Assembly (NCBI GenBank): GCA_005883905.1
Contig: VAYD01000042.1
Location: 3,238-10,831, forward strand
DNA length: 7,594 nucleotides
From: Actinomycetota bacterium
GTDB taxonomy: Bacteria > Actinomycetota > Thermoleophilia > Solirubrobacterales > Solirubrobacteraceae
Direction of reading: 5' to 3'
The notes under the pieces are model-generated. The model was not told the origin of the DNA. It saw nothing but the letters and a program-made list of their open reading frames with translations, and ran no database searches. Positions 5,376 through 7,594 of the stretch are shown here, in pieces; position 1 is the first letter of the stretch; every line of letters begins with the position of its first letter. Both the position numbers and the translations under genes were made by a program.

Positions 5376-6277
5376 GCTACGAGCTCGACCACCTGAAGGT
5401 CCTCGAGTCCGAGGCGATCCACGTGATGCGCGAGGTCGCCGCGGAGTTCGAACGCCCGGTGCTGCTGTTCAGCGGCGGCAAGGACTCGATCGTGCTGCTG
5501 CGCCTGGCGGAGAAGGCGTTCCGGCCCGGGCGCTTCCCGTTCCCGCTGATGCACGTCGACACCGGCCACAACTTCCCGGAGGTCCTCGAGTTCCGCGACC
5601 GCCGCGTGCGCGAGCTCGGCGAGCGGCTGGTCGTCGCGTCGGTGCAGGAGTCGATCGACCAGGGCCGCGTCGTCGAGGAGACCGGGCCGCGCGCCTCGCG
5701 CAACCGGCTGCAGACCGTGACGCTGCTCGACGCGATCAAGGAGCACGGCTTCGACGCAGCGTTCGGCGGGGCGCGGCGCGACGAGGAGCGCGCGCGAGCC
5801 AAGGAGCGGATCTTCTCGTTCCGCGACGACTTCGGGACGTGGGATCCCAAGAACCAGCGGCCCGAGCTGTGGAACCTCTACAACGGGCGCATCAAGCGCG
5901 GCGAGCACTGCCGCGTGTTCCCGATCTCGAACTGGACCGAGCTCGACGTGTGGCAGTACATCGCCACCGAGCGCCTCGAGATCCCGTCGATCTACTACGC
6001 GCACGAGCGCGAGGTCTTCCGCCGCGACGGCATGCTCTACGCGACGTCGTCGTTCACGGAGCTGATCGAGGGCGAGGAGCCGTTCGAGGCGTGGGTGCGC
6101 TACCGCACCGTCGGCGACATGTCGTGCACCGGCGCCGTAGCGTCGACCGCGGCGACGCTCGAGGACGTCGTGACGGAGATCGCGGCGACGCGGGTCACGG
6201 AGCGCGGCGAGACGCGCGCGGACGACCGCGTGTCCGAAGCCGCCATGGAGGACCGCAAGAAGGAGGGCTACTTCTAG
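5372..6277 (+). CDS. cysD: Sulfate adenylyltransferase subunit 2 (ATP sulfurylase small subunit)
   Basis: CysD catalyses formation of APS and pyrophosphate from sulfate and ATP, working as a complex with the GTPase CysN in the cytoplasm. The 301-residue product is almost exactly the length of the E. coli protein (302). The N-type ATP pyrophosphatase PP-loop is 'FSGGKDS' (33-39). Other family blocks are 'HVDTGHNFPE' (61-70), 'FGGARRDEERARAKERIFS' (131-149), 'WNLYNGRIKRGEHCRVFPIS' (167-186), 'NWTELDVWQYI' (187-197), and the C-terminal 'MEDRKKEGYF'. The GTG start at 5372 overlaps the permease stop as GTGA, with a GAGG 10 bases upstream, and gives full family length. Its stop shares one base with the cysN start. 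Nothing is missing or unusual. Confidence 0.96.
   Translation: MSYELDHLKVLESEAIHVMREVAAEFERPVLLFSGGKDSIVLLRLAEKAFRPGRFPFPLMHVDTGHNFPEVLEFRDRRVRELGERLVVASVQESIDQGRVVEETGPRASRNRLQTVTLLDAIKEHGFDAAFGGARRDEERARAKERIFSFRDDFGTWDPKNQRPELWNLYNGRIKRGEHCRVFPISNWTELDVWQYIATERLEIPSIYYAHEREVFRRDGMLYATSSFTELIEGEEPFEAWVRYRTVGDMSCTGAVASTAATLEDVVTEIAATRVTERGETRADDRVSEAAMEDRKKEGYF
6260..6267 (+). promoter_or_regulatory. Shine-Dalgarno site for cysN at the end of cysD
   Basis: AAGGAGGG within the last codons of cysD lies 9-10 bases before the GTG at 6277. It supports a start at the TAGTG junction, where the stop of cysD and the start of cysN share a G. Confidence 0.6.
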
Positions 6278-7594
6278 TGAGCGTCGCGGTTCCTTCTCAG
6301 GGCACCGGCGGGCTGTTGCGGATCGCGACGGCCGGGTCGGTCGACGACGGCAAGTCGACGCTGATCGGCCGGCTGCTCTTCGACTCCAAGCAGATCTTCG
6401 AGGATCAGCTCGAGCAGGTCGCGCAGGCCTCCGAGCGCCGCCACGGCGCCAACGGCGAGGTCGACCTGGCGCTGCTGACCGACGGGCTGCGCGCAGAGCG
6501 CGAGCAGGGCATCACGATCGACGTCGCCTACCGCTACTTCGCCACGCCGCGGCGGACGTTCATCATGGCCGACACCCCTGGCCACGTCCGCTACACGCGC
6601 AACATGGTCACGGGCGCGTCGACCGCGGACCTGGCGCTCGTGCTCGTCGACGCGCGCAACGGCATCGTCCAGCAGTCGCGCCGGCACGCGTTCATCGCCT
6701 CGCTGCTGCGGATCCCGCACATCGTGGTCTGTGTCAACAAAATGGACCTCGTCGACTGGTCCGAGGACGTCTACAACCGGATCGCCGACGAGTTCACCGA
6801 CTTCGCCGCGCGGCTTGAGGTCTCCGACGTCTCGTTCATCCCGATCAGCGCGCTGAAGGGCGACAACGTCGTCGAGCGCAGCGAGAACATGCCGTGGTAC
6901 GGCGGCTCGCCGCTCCTGTACCACCTCGAGCACGTTCACATCGCGTCGGACCGCAACCTGATCGACGTGCGCTTCCCGGTGCAGTGGGTGATCCGCCCGG
7001 GCACCGACGAGCACCACGACTACCGCGGCTACGCCGGGCAGGTCGCCTCGGGCGTGCTGCGCGCCGGCGACGACGTCGTCGTGCTGCCGAGCGGCGCGAC
7101 GTCGAAGATCCAGCGGATCGACACCCTGGACGGGCTGGTCGCGGAGGCCTATCCGCCGATGTCGGTGACCGTCCACCTCGCCGACGACCTCGACGTGTCA
7201 CGCGGCGACATGATCTGCCGCCCGCACAACCAGCCGGTCGTGTCGCGCGATCTCGACGCGATCGTCTGCTGGATGAGCGAGACGCCGGTGCGCGCCGGCG
7301 CGCGCCTGTTCGTCAAGCAGACGACGCGCACGTCGCGCGCGGTGCTCAGCGAGATCCTGCACCAGATCGACGTCGACTCCCTGCATCGCGACGACACCGC
7401 CGAGGACCTCGGGCTCAACGAGATCGGCCGCGTGCGCCTGCGCACCGGCGAGCCGATCGTCTTCGACCCCTACCAGCGCAACCGCGCGACCGGCGCGTTC
7501 ATCCTCATCGACGAGGCGACGAACGACACCGTCGGCGCGGGCCTGATCATCGGTCGCGCTGACACTGAGGGGTCTATCCCCACAGCGTCACGTG
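6277..7594 (+). CDS. cysN: Sulfate adenylyltransferase subunit 1, GTPase (3' end beyond window; possibly a CysNC fusion)
   Basis: CysN is an EF-Tu-like GTPase whose GTP hydrolysis drives CysD to make APS. The visible 439 codons contain the G1 P-loop 'GSVDDGKST' (20-28), switch I 'REQGITIDV', G3 'DTPGH' (99-103), G4 'NKMD' (154-157) and G5 'SA' (191-192), followed by the two beta-barrel domains ('PVQWVIRPG', 'YAGQVASGVLRAGD', 'FVKQTTRT'). The start is GTG 6277, set by the cysD junction and its Shine-Dalgarno site; the G1 motif then falls at the expected depth. The frame is still open at the last base. The usual end-of-barrel sequence 'TNDTVGAGLIIG' is followed by 'RADTEGSIPTASR', which could be the short tail of a stand-alone CysN or the linker to a fused APS kinase (CysC) domain. 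The window cannot decide. Confidence 0.95.
   Translation, partial: MSVAVPSQGTGGLLRIATAGSVDDGKSTLIGRLLFDSKQIFEDQLEQVAQASERRHGANGEVDLALLTDGLRAEREQGITIDVAYRYFATPRRTFIMADTPGHVRYTRNMVTGASTADLALVLVDARNGIVQQSRRHAFIASLLRIPHIVVCVNKMDLVDWSEDVYNRIADEFTDFAARLEVSDVSFIPISALKGDNVVERSENMPWYGGSPLLYHLEHVHIASDRNLIDVRFPVQWVIRPGTDEHHDYRGYAGQVASGVLRAGDDVVVLPSGATSKIQRIDTLDGLVAEAYPPMSVTVHLADDLDVSRGDMICRPHNQPVVSRDLDAIVCWMSETPVRAGARLFVKQTTRTSRAVLSEILHQIDVDSLHRDDTAEDLGLNEIGRVRLRTGEPIVFDPYQRNRATGAFILIDEATNDTVGAGLIIGRADTEGSIPTASR

Noticed and set aside
1..7594. CRISPR arrays, tRNA or rRNA genes, insertion sequences, attachment sites, riboswitches, toxin-antitoxin or phage-defence genes
   Set aside because: None seen on either strand. 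The non-coding space is about 200 bp in total and every substantial reading frame has a housekeeping or recognised role.

Overview
The window is very GC-rich, uses GTG starts freely and has tightly packed genes. Two lineage clues point to an actinomycete, most likely of the class Thermoleophilia (Solirubrobacterales type): a SARP/BTAD regulator fused to an exported beta-propeller, and a small exported protein with repeated RSPD motifs and a C-terminal 'FDWGDAGIGAGG' transmembrane tail. The taxonomic call is an inference from these families and base composition, not from a marker gene.

Layout. Positions 1-1410 (+) hold the 3' part of a large membrane-anchored BTAD-type regulator: helical BTAD domain, one membrane helix, then a propeller of about 40-47-residue repeats. 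It converges with a 144-aa RSPD-repeat protein (1407-1841, -), and the two stop codons share one CTAG. A 176-bp divergent region (1842-2017) follows. It carries a perfect CAGGTC-N6-GACCTG inverted repeat directly against an extended -10 (TGCTATACA), which sits so close to the next ATG that the transcript is probably leaderless.

From 2018 to the right edge runs one compact assimilatory sulfate reduction operon, all on +: ferredoxin-type siroheme sulfite reductase (2018-3829), [4Fe-4S] APS reductase cysH (3817-4470), a TauE/SafE membrane permease (about 4492-5375, with a single-base frameshift near 4548-4550 that cuts off its first helix), sulfate adenylyltransferase small subunit cysD (5372-6277) and the GTPase large subunit cysN (6277 to beyond 7594). 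Most junctions overlap by 1-13 bp, suggesting translational coupling.

How the genes work together: the permease would move sulfate in (or sulfite out); CysD/CysN convert sulfate and ATP to adenylylsulfate (APS), driven by GTP hydrolysis; CysH reduces APS directly to sulfite; the siroheme enzyme reduces sulfite to sulfide for cysteine synthesis. Because CysH has all four iron-sulfur cysteines, the route does not need PAPS. The electron donor for the sulfite reductase is not encoded here.

I see no CRISPR array, RNA gene, insertion sequence or phage gene, and no clearly new multi-gene system. The points most worth following are the permease frameshift, the RSPD protein family, and the operator/leaderless promoter of the operon.
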